The position numbers and the translations under genes were made by a program. Positions 18,422-25,969 of a stretch of 41,575 bases of DNA are shown piece by piece (position 1 is the first letter of the stretch; every line of letters starts with the position of its first letter). The notes beneath the pieces are model-generated. The model searched no databases. It saw only the letters and a list, made by a program, of their open reading frames with translations, and was not told the DNA's origin. Source of the stretch: Candidatus Roslinia caecavium (GTDB lineage Bacteria > Bacillota > Clostridia > Monoglobales > Monoglobaceae); the NCBI GenBank assembly GCA_904419955.1, contig CAJFTO010000024.1, positions 1-41,575 on the forward strand, written 5' to 3'.

Positions 18422-18490
18422 AATTAAAAATATGTTTGATTCTTCCCAATTAACAAATTCGGCCGACAGCCCGAACCTGAAACATGATCT

Positions 18491-18523
18491 AAAGACCGTT
18501 CCAAGCGAGCGGTCTTTTATTTT
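18491..18523 (+). terminator. Terminator after the pectate lyase locus
   Basis: A perfect 8-bp stem, AAAGACCG (18491-18498) / CGGTCTTT (18510-18517), is followed by TATTTT. It separates the lyase and remnant from the lysis cassette. Confidence 0.85.
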
Positions 18524-18559
18524 GAGCAAATTCGCGCTATTATAAACTGTGCAAAAAAT

Positions 18560-18590
18560 TTGTAAATATTTCCGAGCGTCTGAATATAAT
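18560..18590 (+). promoter_or_regulatory. Possible promoter and structured leader of the lysis cassette
   Basis: A perfect TATAAT (18585-18590) has a TTGTAA 19 bp upstream, longer than ideal. The leader to 18737 holds three small hairpins in a row: GGGGAT-ATGT-ATCCCC (18645-18660), GCG/CGC around 18,664-18,676 and GGTA/TACC just after. No known RNA class is recognised. Confidence 0.4.
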
Positions 18591-18737
18591 AATCAAGAGC
18601 GGGGTTTCAAATTTTGTTGAAGCAAAAGGACAAATAGGAGTCGAGGGGATATGTATCCCCATAGCGTTCCGAGCGCATGGTAAAATACCGGAGATAAGTT
18701 GAACAAGCTCTTATTTTATCGAAATGGGGGAGAGAAG

Positions 18738-18983
18738 ATGATTTCTTGTATTGACCCTGAAATAGTCGTAGGACTGCTGTCTCTTGCGGGAACTTTGCTC
18801 GGCTCCGTTATCGGGGTGTTGACCGCCAATAAGCTTGTAAAATACAGACTCGGTCGGCTTGAGGAAAATGCCAAAAGCATCTGCGGTCTGACGGAGCGGC
18901 TGGATGCGGCGGAGCGGTCCGTAAGATACGTCTATCGCAGATTGGACGAGATAAATGAAAGGATTGATAAACTTGAAAGCTGA
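18738..18983 (+). CDS. XhlA-like small membrane protein of the lysis cassette
   Basis: An 81-residue protein with one N-terminal membrane segment (about 8-30, VVGLLSLAGTLLGSVIGVL) and a C-terminal coiled coil (about 38-81, RLGRLEENAKS to NERIDKLES). It resembles the XhlA/DUF7365-type proteins encoded just before holin and endolysin in prophages of Firmicutes, where they assist the holin. The ATG at 18738 follows GGGGGAGAG; the upstream frame from TTG at 18699 lacks a ribosome site. The next gene overlaps its 3' end by 29 nt. Confidence 0.7.
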   Translation: MISCIDPEIVVGLLSLAGTLLGSVIGVLTANKLVKYRLGRLEENAKSICGLTERLDAAERSVRYVYRRLDEINERIDKLES

Positions 18984-19227
18984 TACTATAGCAAGAACGA
19001 TCATATTATTGATAGCGCTTGTGAATCAGGGCTTGGTCATATTCGGAAGAGACGCGATCCCGATCGCCGACAACACCGTATATCAGGCCGCGAGCCTGCT
19101 TGCTACGGCGGCCAGCGCGGTCTGGGCGTGGTGGAAGAACAACAGCATGACTCAAAGCGCTATTAAGGCCGATAACTATCTTAAAGAACTGAAAAGCAAG
19201 GACGGCGAAAAAACGACGTCTGTTTAA
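18955..19227 (+). CDS. SPP1-family phage holin
   Basis: A 90-residue protein with two hydrophobic segments (TIARTIILLIALVNQGLVIF and YQAASLLATAASAVWAW) and the family-diagnostic AWWKNNSMTQSAIKAD stretch. SPP1-type holins open the cytoplasmic membrane so that the endolysin can reach the wall. The ATG at 18955 overlaps the previous gene; a TTG at 18973 behind AAAGGA is an alternative start giving a shorter N-terminus. It lies in an operon with the amidase 17 nt downstream. Confidence 0.88.
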   Translation: MKGLINLKADTIARTIILLIALVNQGLVIFGRDAIPIADNTVYQAASLLATAASAVWAWWKNNSMTQSAIKADNYLKELKSKDGEKTTSV

Positions 19228-19244
19228 AGGGGGAGGATTTGAGA

Positions 19245-20114
19245 TTGACAAAGGTTTTTATTGATCCCGGTCATAATTATTCGGGGAGCGATACCGGAGC
19301 TACCGGCTATGGTCTTAAGGAACAGGATATAAGCGTCAAGGTCGGAAACAAGCTCAGAGTCTTGCTTGAGATAAACGGGATGAAAGTAAAGTCGAGCCGC
19401 GTATCGCTGTATGATAACGTGGGCGACGGAAGCCTGAATTCGAGCCTGTCGAGCCGATCAAGCCAGGCGAACCAATGGGGAGCCGATCTCTTTATAAGCA
19501 TCCACTGCAACGCGGCCAACTCCAAGGCGTACGGCGTCGAAACGTACGCCTACGAGAAGGGGACGAAGGCCTATAGATTTGCAGAGTGCGTGCAGAAACG
19601 CGTGGTAGAGGAGACGGGAAGAGTTAACCGAGGCGTTAAAACTGCAAGTTTCGCCGTGCTGAGAAACACGAATATGCCTGCGATACTGGTCGAGACGGCG
19701 TTTATCGATAACTATGAGGACAATAAGTTCTTGGGCTCGGAGGAGGGTCAAGAAAAACTCGCCATAGGCATAGCTAAAGGAACGTGCGAATATTTAGGGA
19801 TCGATTTTAAAGATAAAAATGAAGAGAACGGAGGGTTAAGTATGAGTCAGTATGAAGAACTGGTCAAGAAAGACGAAAAACAGGATGAAATAATAAATGT
19901 CATGGGCGCCGAAATAGACGAGCTGAAACATCCGATCGTCTACAACACGCTCGAAGAAGTACCCGAGTGGGCGAGAGACGATATTAAGAATATAGTCGAT
20001 AAGGGCTATCTTAAAGGCGACGCGGACGGCCTCGGGCTCAGCGAGGATATGCTGAGATTATTGGTCATTAACTCAAGAGCCGGATTGTACGGCAACGTAG
20101 AGAATAGTGAATAG
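19245..20114 (+). CDS. N-acetylmuramoyl-L-alanine amidase (phage-type endolysin)
   Basis: A 289-residue Amidase_3 enzyme that cuts the MurNAc-L-Ala bond of peptidoglycan. Zinc ligands and catalytic residues are visible: H in FIDPGHN, E in LKEQD, H in SIHCNA, and catalytic E in LVETAFID. After a linker (about 185-230) comes a C-terminal segment, EVPEWARDDIKNIVDKGYLK then LSEDMLRLLVINSRAGLY, seen in many clostridial prophage endolysins as a wall-binding part. The TTG at 19245 is chosen because GGGAGGA lies 7 nt upstream; the TTG at 19239 is too close. There is no signal peptide, so release needs the holin. No other phage genes lie nearby. Confidence 0.9.
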   Translation: MTKVFIDPGHNYSGSDTGATGYGLKEQDISVKVGNKLRVLLEINGMKVKSSRVSLYDNVGDGSLNSSLSSRSSQANQWGADLFISIHCNAANSKAYGVETYAYEKGTKAYRFAECVQKRVVEETGRVNRGVKTASFAVLRNTNMPAILVETAFIDNYEDNKFLGSEEGQEKLAIGIAKGTCEYLGIDFKDKNEENGGLSMSQYEELVKKDEKQDEIINVMGAEIDELKHPIVYNTLEEVPEWARDDIKNIVDKGYLKGDADGLGLSEDMLRLLVINSRAGLYGNVENSE

Positions 20115-20128
20115 AAGTATGAAAGGCG

Positions 20129-20185
20129 GCCGTAACGTTTAAACGGCGGCGCTGGCGGGAGAGGAGAATGTATTCCGATCCCGCC
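20129..20185 (+). terminator. Two hairpins after the lysis cassette
   Basis: GCCGT/ACGGC (20129-20133, 20143-20147) is followed by GGCGGGA (20154-20160) / TCCCGCC (20179-20185). No long T run follows (GCCTTTCC), so termination strength is uncertain. Confidence 0.45.
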
Positions 20186-20188
20186 GCC

Positions 20189-20243
20189 TTTCCGTCAGGC
20201 GTTAAATTAGCTGTTTTAGCGCTGTTCCCTAACGCCTATGTTG
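20189..20243. repeat. Intergenic repeat, copy 1
   Basis: TTTCCGTCAGGCGTTA at the left and TTTAGC, then TCCCTAACGCC, then TATGTTG at the right match copy 2 at 23218-23295. Inverted GGCGTTA/TAACGCC arms can pair. It follows directly behind a gene, as copy 2 does. Confidence 0.6.
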
Positions 20244-20333
20244 ATTTGGGATTATAAAATGTTTATAAAGAGTTAAAATTCTAGAGCTTCCTAAAGAAAC
20301 GTCGACGTATCCGCGCCGAGCGGGATCCTGCTT

Positions 20334-20762
20334 TTAGCTCTGCGCGAGCGAAGCGCCCAGGCCTTTGCAGTTTTCGAGAGCGTCGTCGTTCGGGGTCTCG
20401 TTGACTATAAGACCTTCGGCGATCAATTCCGCGCCGTCGGATCTGCAGGCGTCTTCCCAACTGCGCATCCATTCGCCGTCTCCCCAGCCGTACGAGCCGA
20501 AAAGCGCCAGTTTCTTTCCGCCAAGCGCCGGCTCCAGCGCAGAGAACATCGGTTCGAACTCGCCTTCCTCGAGTTGTTCGGCGCCCATCGACGGGCAGCC
20601 GAAAGCGATCTTCTCATATCCGCTCATGATCTCCGGTGTGAAATCGGACGGCGTATACATATCGGCTTCGGCTCCTGCACTCCGCGCGCCTTCCGCGACC
20701 GCGTTCGCCATCATTTCGGTATTGCCGGTTCCGCTCCAATATACTACCGCTACTTTACCCAT
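20334..20762 (-). CDS. Flavodoxin
   Basis: A 142-residue flavodoxin, a small FMN electron carrier often made in place of ferredoxin under iron limitation. The phosphate-binding loop is WSGTGNTEMMA, and aromatic FMN-loop positions appear in FGCPSMGAE and FGSYGWGDGEWM. The ATG at 20762 follows AAGGAAGTG; the GTG at 20771 lies inside that ribosome site. It is the third gene after DUF2325 and DUF3793. The 101-nt gap before it holds TTGAAA-N17-GATACA, a possible weak internal promoter. Its linkage to a metal-type operator fits an iron-saving role. Confidence 0.92.
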   Translation of the reverse strand: MGKVAVVYWSGTGNTEMMANAVAEGARSAGAEADMYTPSDFTPEIMSGYEKIAFGCPSMGAEQLEEGEFEPMFSALEPALGGKKLALFGSYGWGDGEWMRSWEDACRSDGAELIAEGLIVNETPNDDALENCKGLGASLAQS

Positions 20763-20863
20763 TTGTATCACTTCCTTATTTATAATATTATATATGTATC
20801 CGTTGGGATTAATTATTTTTCAATCGTCAGTTTTATCGCGAAGCCTTTTAAAGCCCCGGAAAA

Positions 20864-21412
20864 TTATTTAGCGACGGTGAGTTTGCTTATCGACCGTCCT
20901 TTTTTATAATTTGAATAATAGAGCGCGCTGCATTTTTTAAACTGCGAAAATTTTTTCTCGGCGGCGACCGCGTCCCCGTATACCTTCCAGAAACCGACCA
21001 GCTTGCAGCCCGCTCCCTTATTCTCGATAAAGCCTTTTACGTCCGCTAAAGGGTAACCTAAAAACAGACCTATTTCGTGAGGGAACTCGGCGCGCTTATT
21101 CAGTCTTCTGCTCAGATTTTCCAGCATGGCGCTAAGTTCAAGTTCGGCGTATCCGCAGCTTTTCAGCAATTCGGCGGCGTCGCCGTCGATGTCGGACATC
21201 AGAAACGAAGGGCGGTACACGTATATAAGACCTATTCCGCCGCATGCGCGCAGCAGCCTTATATAGACGCCTTTGGGATTTAATACGCCGTTCCATTTTT
21301 GAATAAATGAATTTAATCTCGAAATATCCTCGTAGGGACAGTTAAAGATATTGCCGGTCTTGATCCCGGCAAGCGTGGGAGAACAGTGTACGATCAATTG
21401 TTCCTCGGACAT
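20864..21412 (-). CDS. DUF3793 family protein
   Basis: A 182-residue soluble protein of the DUF3793 family of Clostridia, recognised by HCSPTLAGIKTGNIF near the N-terminus and EIGLFLGYPLADVKGFIENK in the middle. The biochemical role is unknown. Members commonly sit with flavodoxin, DUF2325 and ferrous-iron transport genes, suggesting a part in iron or redox handling (inference). AAAGGAGAG precedes the ATG. It lies 33 nt downstream of the DUF2325 gene on the same transcript. Cysteines in HCSPT, FNCPY and ACGG could bind a metal or cofactor. Confidence 0.88.
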   Translation of the reverse strand: MSEEQLIVHCSPTLAGIKTGNIFNCPYEDISRLNSFIQKWNGVLNPKGVYIRLLRACGGIGLIYVYRPSFLMSDIDGDAAELLKSCGYAELELSAMLENLSRRLNKRAEFPHEIGLFLGYPLADVKGFIENKGAGCKLVGFWKVYGDAVAAEKKFSQFKKCSALYYSNYKKGRSISKLTVAK

Positions 21413-21445
21413 ATTCGCCGTCTCTCCTTTCCGTTTCTCTATTTT

Positions 21446-21736
21446 CTATGCGGTCTGATTCTCGTATTCCTCTAAGATCGACTTGAGCGCGTTCATGGAA
21501 CTTGAATGGATCCGCTCTACCTTGGTTTTTTCCTTGTCGATCTCGTTTAGCGCGCAGGTCACCATCTTATGCGAGACGGTGTGTGTGAAAAGTATCAGCA
21601 GATCCGGAGTGCCTATCTTGTTCCTAAGCGTTCCTTTCATCTGCGTGAAGACTTTCGCCTTATGCTTATACTGCTTGCACAAACTCTTGTACTTACAGAC
21701 CATACAGTCGTTTCCTCCGATTATAACTATACTCAT
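21446..21736 (-). CDS. DUF2325 family protein
   Basis: A 96-residue protein of the DUF2325 family, starting MSIVIIGGNDCMVCKYKSLC with cysteines at 11, 14 and 20. The later conserved stretch is PDLLILFTHTVSHKMVTCAL. The function is unknown; the cysteine cluster suggests metal or redox sensing. It is the first gene of the DUF2325-DUF3793-flavodoxin operon. AAAGGATC lies upstream of the ATG at rather long spacing. The leader of about 147 nt carries one of the two palindromic operators. Confidence 0.85.
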   Translation of the reverse strand: MSIVIIGGNDCMVCKYKSLCKQYKHKAKVFTQMKGTLRNKIGTPDLLILFTHTVSHKMVTCALNEIDKEKTKVERIHSSSMNALKSILEEYENQTA

Positions 21737-21765
21737 TTTTCAGTCCGATCCTTTCTTGCAGCTGA

Positions 21766-21781
21766 GTTAGCTGAAGCTAAC
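21766..21781. promoter_or_regulatory. Operator palindrome GTTAGC-N4-GCTAAC, copy 1
   Basis: A perfect dyad with spacer TGAA, 30 bp upstream of the DUF2325 ATG inside its leader. It resembles recognition sites of DtxR/IdeR/MntR-type metal-dependent repressors (half-sites TTAGG/TTAGC). Confidence 0.7.
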
Positions 21782-21864
21782 CAAACTTCAATAATTTAGT
21801 CAACCGCTTAAATTTAGGTTGACAGTTTATATAAAAAATATTCAAGTTCAAATTGAGCAAATAA

Positions 21865-21880
21865 GTTAGCTTTTGCTAAC
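21865..21880. promoter_or_regulatory. Operator palindrome GTTAGC-N4-GCTAAC, copy 2
   Basis: A perfect dyad with spacer TTTT, extended by flanking A and T to 18 bp. It lies just downstream of the -10 box at 21890-21895 and covers the expected transcription start, so binding should repress. Confidence 0.8.
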
Positions 21881-21889
21881 TGCGTTGTT

Positions 21890-21918
21890 ATTATAACAGC
21901 GCAGGACTTAAATGTCAA
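21890..21918 (-). promoter_or_regulatory. Consensus SigmaA promoter of the DUF2325 operon
   Basis: Read on the minus strand: TTGACA (21918-21913), a 17-nt spacer and TATAAT (21895-21890), a perfect match in both boxes. It is followed at once by operator copy 2. A strong promoter under tight repression fits a metal-starvation response. Confidence 0.9.
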
Positions 21919-22100
21919 GAGTTTTTTTAGAATATAAAGTATTATTTTGATGTGATTTTACTGAATGCGCTCTGGCGAGGATCCGACGCGTCTATATCGA
22001 ATTTAAGCGTTCGGGTTTTGTCGACGGAATATTTAACGAGCCGTAAAAAATTTTGTGAATAAATTATAAATTTCCGTTGTAATTTTTGTGAAAAATCTAT

Positions 22101-22130
22101 TTGTATATTACTATATTGTTATGCTATAAT
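22101..22130 (+). promoter_or_regulatory. Extended -10 promoter of the ParB/Noc-like gene
   Basis: TTGTAT (22101-22106), an 18-nt spacer, and TATAAT (22125-22130) preceded by TG-C (extended -10). Confidence 0.75.
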
Positions 22131-22208
22131 TAAAAATATATTACAATATATGTAAAAAATGTAAATAAAAGACCAAAACGATACGACATAGAAAGAGAAG
22201 GTGATAAG

Positions 22209-23117
22209 ATGTTTTTTGATTCTTTAAACGAGACGTCAAGAAAAGCGCCGGCGGTTACCGAGATCAGCAGGGACGCGCTGCTCAGGAGCGCGCCGGGCGC
22301 GGATAAGGAGAGCGAGGTAAAACAGACTCCGAACTCGAGTCCTATTCCGGTAAACTCGATAGCGCCTAATCCGAATCAGCCGCGTAAGAAGATCGATGAG
22401 GATGGGCTTGCGGAATTGATAAGTTCGATCAAGCGGCACGGGCTCATGCAGCCGATAACGGTCAGGCAGGTCAAACCGTTCGAGTATGAGCTTATCGCGG
22501 GGCATAGAAGGCTGGAGGCGGTCAAGAGACTTGGAGAGGTCTATATACAGGCCGTTGTAATAGAAGCGGAAGATAAAGAGAGCGCGGTCATGGCGCTGGT
22601 CGAGAACATACAGAGGGAAAACCTCGGATATATGGAGGAGGCGGAGGCGTACGCCGCTCTTATTTCGGAGCAGGGGATAACTCAGGAACAGCTTGCGAAA
22701 GAACTCGGCAAGACGCAATCTACGATAGCAAATAAGATCAGGCTCTTAAAGCTGAGTCCGAAGGTAAGAAAGATACTTGCGGACAATAACTTGACGGAGC
22801 GGCACGCCAGAGCCTTGCTTAAACTGCATAATGAAAAAGAAAGGGTCGCCGCGCTGGAGATAATCGTTTCAAAAAAGCTGAACGTTGCGAAGACCGAGGA
22901 GCTTGTCGAGAGGCTGATCAAGAAAAACAAAAAGAAGCCGGAGAGTCGGGAGAACGCGGCCGTAAAGAGAACGTTTAAGGACGTCAGGATATTCGCCAAC
23001 ACGCTTAAACAGGCGGTCGAGATGATGCGGCGCAGCGGAGTGGACGCGGTCGCGGACAAGAACGAGACCGACAGGTACATAGAGTATACGATAAAGATAC
23101 CGAAACATAGTGATTAG
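22209..23117 (+). CDS. ParB/Spo0J family DNA-binding protein, Noc-like
   Basis: A 302-residue ParB-family protein. The N-terminal CTPase domain (about 45-140) has ELISSIKRHGLMQPITVRQ, GHRR (98-101, in place of the usual GERR) and ENIQREN at about 132. The central helix-turn-helix is TQEQLAKELGKTQSTIANKI. The C-terminal dimerisation part (about 245-302) holds FANTLKQAVEMMRRSGVDA. It clamps around DNA at parS-like or NBS sites in chromosome segregation or nucleoid occlusion. ParA, rsmG or gidA neighbours are absent, so it is not in the usual oriC cluster. GAAGGTGAT precedes the ATG. The last codons (KHSD and TAG) run into an intergenic repeat. Confidence 0.9.
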   Translation: MFFDSLNETSRKAPAVTEISRDALLRSAPGADKESEVKQTPNSSPIPVNSIAPNPNQPRKKIDEDGLAELISSIKRHGLMQPITVRQVKPFEYELIAGHRRLEAVKRLGEVYIQAVVIEAEDKESAVMALVENIQRENLGYMEEAEAYAALISEQGITQEQLAKELGKTQSTIANKIRLLKLSPKVRKILADNNLTERHARALLKLHNEKERVAALEIIVSKKLNVAKTEELVERLIKKNKKKPESRENAAVKRTFKDVRIFANTLKQAVEMMRRSGVDAVADKNETDRYIEYTIKIPKHSD

Positions 23118-23296
23118 ATATTAGAGGTTAGGGATTAGGAAGTTAAAATGTTTCTATAGCGTGAAAAACTGCTTGTGTAACGTGATGGGAATACAAAGAA
23201 TTCAAATTCTGCATATGTTTCCGTTAGGCGTTACACGTTACACGGGCGAACTTTAGCCCTACTCCCTAACGCCCATTATCCTAATCTCTATGTTGT
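23105..23296. repeat. Intergenic palindromic repeat element, copy 2
   Basis: It begins at the parB-like stop. Perfect 10-bp arms GTGTAACGTG (23175-23184) and CACGTTACAC (23234-23243) pair, with AGAAT/ATTCT near the apex. An outer TTAG/CTAA-rich arm (23110-23137 against 23262-23294) is imperfect. The right part (23218-23295) is homologous to 20189-20243. This looks like a MITE- or REP-type element without coding capacity. Confidence 0.6.
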
Positions 23297-23314
23297 TTTT
23301 GTTTGTTGTTTCTC

Positions 23315-23343
23315 TTGCATATTCTTGGTCGGTGTGTTAAAAT
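23315..23343 (+). promoter_or_regulatory. Promoter of kduI
   Basis: TTGCAT (23315-23320), a 17-nt spacer and TAAAAT (23338-23343). The start of transcription would be about 90 nt before the kduI ATG. Confidence 0.6.
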
Positions 23344-23438
23344 CAATATAGTTATATCGGGGTCTTATGGCATGACGCAGCTCAGGCCGCGATTTGATCT
23401 CGAATATTAAGGAAAATGAAAAACAGGAGGAGTTTAAA

Positions 23439-24275
23439 ATGGACATTGAAATCAGAAATCCGTGGCATCCGGAGGACGCTAAGCATTACACTACCGAGAG
23501 AATGAGAAACGACTTTTTGATACAGAATCTGTTCACTCCGGACAAGGTAAGGCTCGTATACAGCCACGTAGACAGGATAATCGTCGGCGGAGTTTGCCCC
23601 GCGAAAGAGACGCTTTCTCTGGAGGCGGGACACGAGCTGGGCGTTGATTATTTTCTCGAGCGCCGCGAGCTGGGCGTTATCAACATCGGCGGCGCGGGTA
23701 CGGTAATACTCGACGGCGAGGAATACGACTTGGACTACAAGGACGGTCTATACGCAGGTATGGGTATAAAAGAGGTGTCCTTTAAGAGCAAGGACGCGTC
23801 CAAACCCGCGAAGTTCTACTTAAATTCAGCGCCGGCGCATAAGACGTACCCGACTCTTAAAATAACCATGGAGATGGCGAATAAGAGACCCTTGGGAAGC
23901 GTCGAGGAATGTAACAAGAGAGTTATAAACCAGTACATACACCCGGCGGTATGCCAGAGTTGTCAGCTCGTAATGGGTATGACTTCGCTGGACGTAGGCA
24001 GTAACTGGAACACCATGCCCTGCCATACTCACGAGAGAAGAATGGAGGTATATCTCTATTTCGAGTTGGGCGAGGACGACGTAGTATTCCACATGATGGG
24101 CGAGCCTCAGGAGACGAGACATATCGTTATGAGAAACGAAGAGGCGGTCATCTCCCCGAGCTGGTCGATCCATTCGGGCGTGGCTACCAAGAACTACACA
24201 TTTATCTGGGGCATGGTCGGCGAGAACCAGACCTTCGACGATATGGACAACGTAGCGATGAAGGACCTTAGATAA
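23439..24275 (+). CDS. kduI: 5-dehydro-4-deoxy-D-glucuronate isomerase
   Basis: A 278-residue KduI, the same length as the E. coli enzyme. It isomerises 4-deoxy-L-threo-5-hexosulose uronate, the product of unsaturated uronide breakdown, to 3-deoxy-D-glycero-2,5-hexodiulosonate in the cytoplasm. Cupin zinc ligands are present as H196, H198 and E203 ([11 protein letters not shown]) and H245 (SIHSG), the numbering known for E. coli. The ATG at 23439 follows AGGAGG; the upstream frame from 23394 is not needed. KduD, the next enzyme of the branch, is not in the window. This gene is the intracellular partner of the pectate lyase at 15606. Confidence 0.97.
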   Translation: MDIEIRNPWHPEDAKHYTTERMRNDFLIQNLFTPDKVRLVYSHVDRIIVGGVCPAKETLSLEAGHELGVDYFLERRELGVINIGGAGTVILDGEEYDLDYKDGLYAGMGIKEVSFKSKDASKPAKFYLNSAPAHKTYPTLKITMEMANKRPLGSVEECNKRVINQYIHPAVCQSCQLVMGMTSLDVGSNWNTMPCHTHERRMEVYLYFELGEDDVVFHMMGEPQETRHIVMRNEEAVISPSWSIHSGVATKNYTFIWGMVGENQTFDDMDNVAMKDLR

Positions 24276-24339
24276 AAAAGAGATTATTTGATTTTAACGC
24301 ACATATCACACGCGCATATAAAAATGAGGAGAACTTAAG

Positions 24340-25215
24340 ATGGGCTTAACGATTACATTATCAGGCGCGGACGGAACGACCTCCGCCATGGCCTCGGGAA
24401 GAGACGAGGCGGTCTTAAACGTTTCAGGGTATAAGAGCGGCGATATGCTCGTGTTTGAAACGGACGAGAAGTATGTAAAAATAAACCTGGCCGAAGGGGT
24501 AAAGGAATCGATCCTGTACATACCGGACGGCAGGTTTGAATTTGCGATACCCGAGGGAGAGGCGCTCAGAGGCTTCGCTCCGGGAACGTTCGACGGAGAG
24601 CAGACGGTAGTGATTAAGACCGCGGCGGAGAGAGAGCTTAAGGAGTATAGAAACCTGTGTCTTAATCCGCTCGACTACAGGCTGGGCTGCGAGGTCGTAG
24701 ATCCCGACGCGCCCGAGTGGAGCAATCCGACCGACTCCAAGGCGATCGAACTCGGTGAGGTCAAAGCGTATCCGCACGCATACGCCAACAGGGTCACGCG
24801 TAACGAAGGCTGTTTCTACGCAAGAAACGCGATAGACGGTATCAGTACTCCGGGAGGACACGGCGACTATCCGTATCATTCGTGGGGCGGAGCAGTCCAT
24901 GAGGATCTGACCCTTGCGGTCTACTTCGGCAGAGAGGTAAAAGCCGATAAGCTCGTTCTGAATCTGAGGAGCGACTATAACCTGACCGAGGAGGGCAAGG
25001 AGCACGACACCTATTGGCACACGGCGCTTATTGAGCTTTCGGACGGCTTTAAGACCGAGATAAACCCTAAAAAGTCGGCCGAGGATCAGGCGTTTGAGTT
25101 GGGCGAGCATAGGACCGAGTGGCTGAAACTTTCCCGTCTCGATCCGCTTCAGCTCGAGACCAGCGCGAACTTTGCGGCTCTTAACCAGATCGAGCTGTGG
25201 GGCTCGGATATTTAA
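24340..25215 (+). CDS. Uncharacterised cytoplasmic protein next to kduI, discoidin-like C-terminal half
   Basis: A 291-residue protein without signal peptide or membrane segment. Residues about 1-95 look like a small beta domain. About 110-291 resembles an F5/8 type C (discoidin) fold: FYARNAIDGIS, YPYHSWGG, LTLAVYFGREVKADKLVLNL and a C-terminal LNQIELWG strand. I know of similar Firmicutes proteins annotated only as carbohydrate-binding; no function is established. It lies 64 nt after kduI with its own GAGGAGA site and no promoter between, so an operon with kduI is likely. A cytoplasmic sugar-binding role in uronate handling is possible but unproven. Confidence 0.75.
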   Translation: MGLTITLSGADGTTSAMASGRDEAVLNVSGYKSGDMLVFETDEKYVKINLAEGVKESILYIPDGRFEFAIPEGEALRGFAPGTFDGEQTVVIKTAAERELKEYRNLCLNPLDYRLGCEVVDPDAPEWSNPTDSKAIELGEVKAYPHAYANRVTRNEGCFYARNAIDGISTPGGHGDYPYHSWGGAVHEDLTLAVYFGREVKADKLVLNLRSDYNLTEEGKEHDTYWHTALIELSDGFKTEINPKKSAEDQAFELGEHRTEWLKLSRLDPLQLETSANFAALNQIELWGSDI

Positions 25216-25262
25216 CGGAGCGATTTTGGTATAAATCGTCTCGCATAAATAAGCAATGATGG

Positions 25263-25292
25263 AACCGCCGGTTTTTATCGGCGGTTTTTATA
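25263..25292 (+). terminator. Terminator of the kduI operon
   Basis: A perfect stem AACCGCCG (25263-25270) / CGGCGGTT (25279-25286) is followed by TTTTTA. Confidence 0.9.
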
Positions 25293-25348
25293 TGCATTTA
25301 ATAGGCGCGCGGCGGGAGAAGTCGCGCCGATATTACGATTTAGGCATA

Positions 25349-25375
25349 GATTTGTAAACGTTTTATAAACAAATC
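25349..25375. promoter_or_regulatory. Inverted repeat upstream of the lipoprotein promoter
   Basis: GATTTGT (25349-25355) and ACAAATC (25369-25375) lie 13 bp apart, ending 9 bp before the -35 box. A possible activator or repressor site. Confidence 0.45.
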
Positions 25376-25384
25376 GCATTAACC

Positions 25385-25413
25385 TTGATTTAACGCCGGA
25401 CGCATGATATAAT
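25385..25413 (+). promoter_or_regulatory. SigmaA promoter of the lipoprotein gene
   Basis: TTGATT (25385-25390), a 17-nt spacer and a perfect TATAAT (25408-25413). Confidence 0.8.
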
Positions 25414-25443
25414 GAATTCAAATTTATACAGGGATGTGATTTT

Positions 25444-25947
25444 ATGAAGCATAAGTTTATATTGGGTAAAAAATTGATTTGTCTCGGTATGATCTCCGCG
25501 ATGGTTATTTCGCTCTCGTCGTGCGGCATACTCGAGAGGTTCGGTTTAGGCGGCTCGAACGTCGATACGGCGACGGAATCGAGCCCGAGCGCGAGCGCCG
25601 CGGCTCAGCTTACGCAGGAGGAACTTATAATAGGCGAGTGGGGCTTTGAACGCGTCGTAACTCCCGCCGGCGAGTATACCTCGCTGAGCCAGGTAGATCT
25701 TACAGGAACTCCGCTGGAGGATTACGCCGACGTGCTTGCTACCGTGCTGGAGAATGGAGCGGTCAGCTTTAACGACGACGGGACCGTAAGCTTTTCGATA
25801 CTTAGCGCGGACTATACCTTGAGCGGCGGCAGGCTTACGATAAGCTCGAGCTTGCTCCCTTCGGATGTGTCGATAGATTGCCATATCGACGGCGACGAGA
25901 TGGAGCTTGGCGAGCAGGACGTTACGATCTATCTTGCGAGACAGTAG
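25444..25947 (+). CDS. Small lipoprotein, lipocalin-like beta domain
   Basis: A 167-residue exported lipoprotein. The signal peptide ends in a lipobox, SLSSC, with the lipidated cysteine at 27. A short Ser/Ala-rich tether follows, then a beta-rich domain (about 55-167) starting LIIGEWGFER and ending QDVTIYLARQ, similar to lipocalin-like or DUF5640-type domains of clostridial lipoproteins. The ligand is unknown. GGGATGTGAT precedes the ATG. It is monocistronic, between its own promoter and terminator. Confidence 0.8.
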   Translation: MKHKFILGKKLICLGMISAMVISLSSCGILERFGLGGSNVDTATESSPSASAAAQLTQEELIIGEWGFERVVTPAGEYTSLSQVDLTGTPLEDYADVLATVLENGAVSFNDDGTVSFSILSADYTLSGGRLTISSSLLPSDVSIDCHIDGDEMELGEQDVTIYLARQ

Positions 25948-25969
25948 AAAATATTTAGGCTATTTGGAC

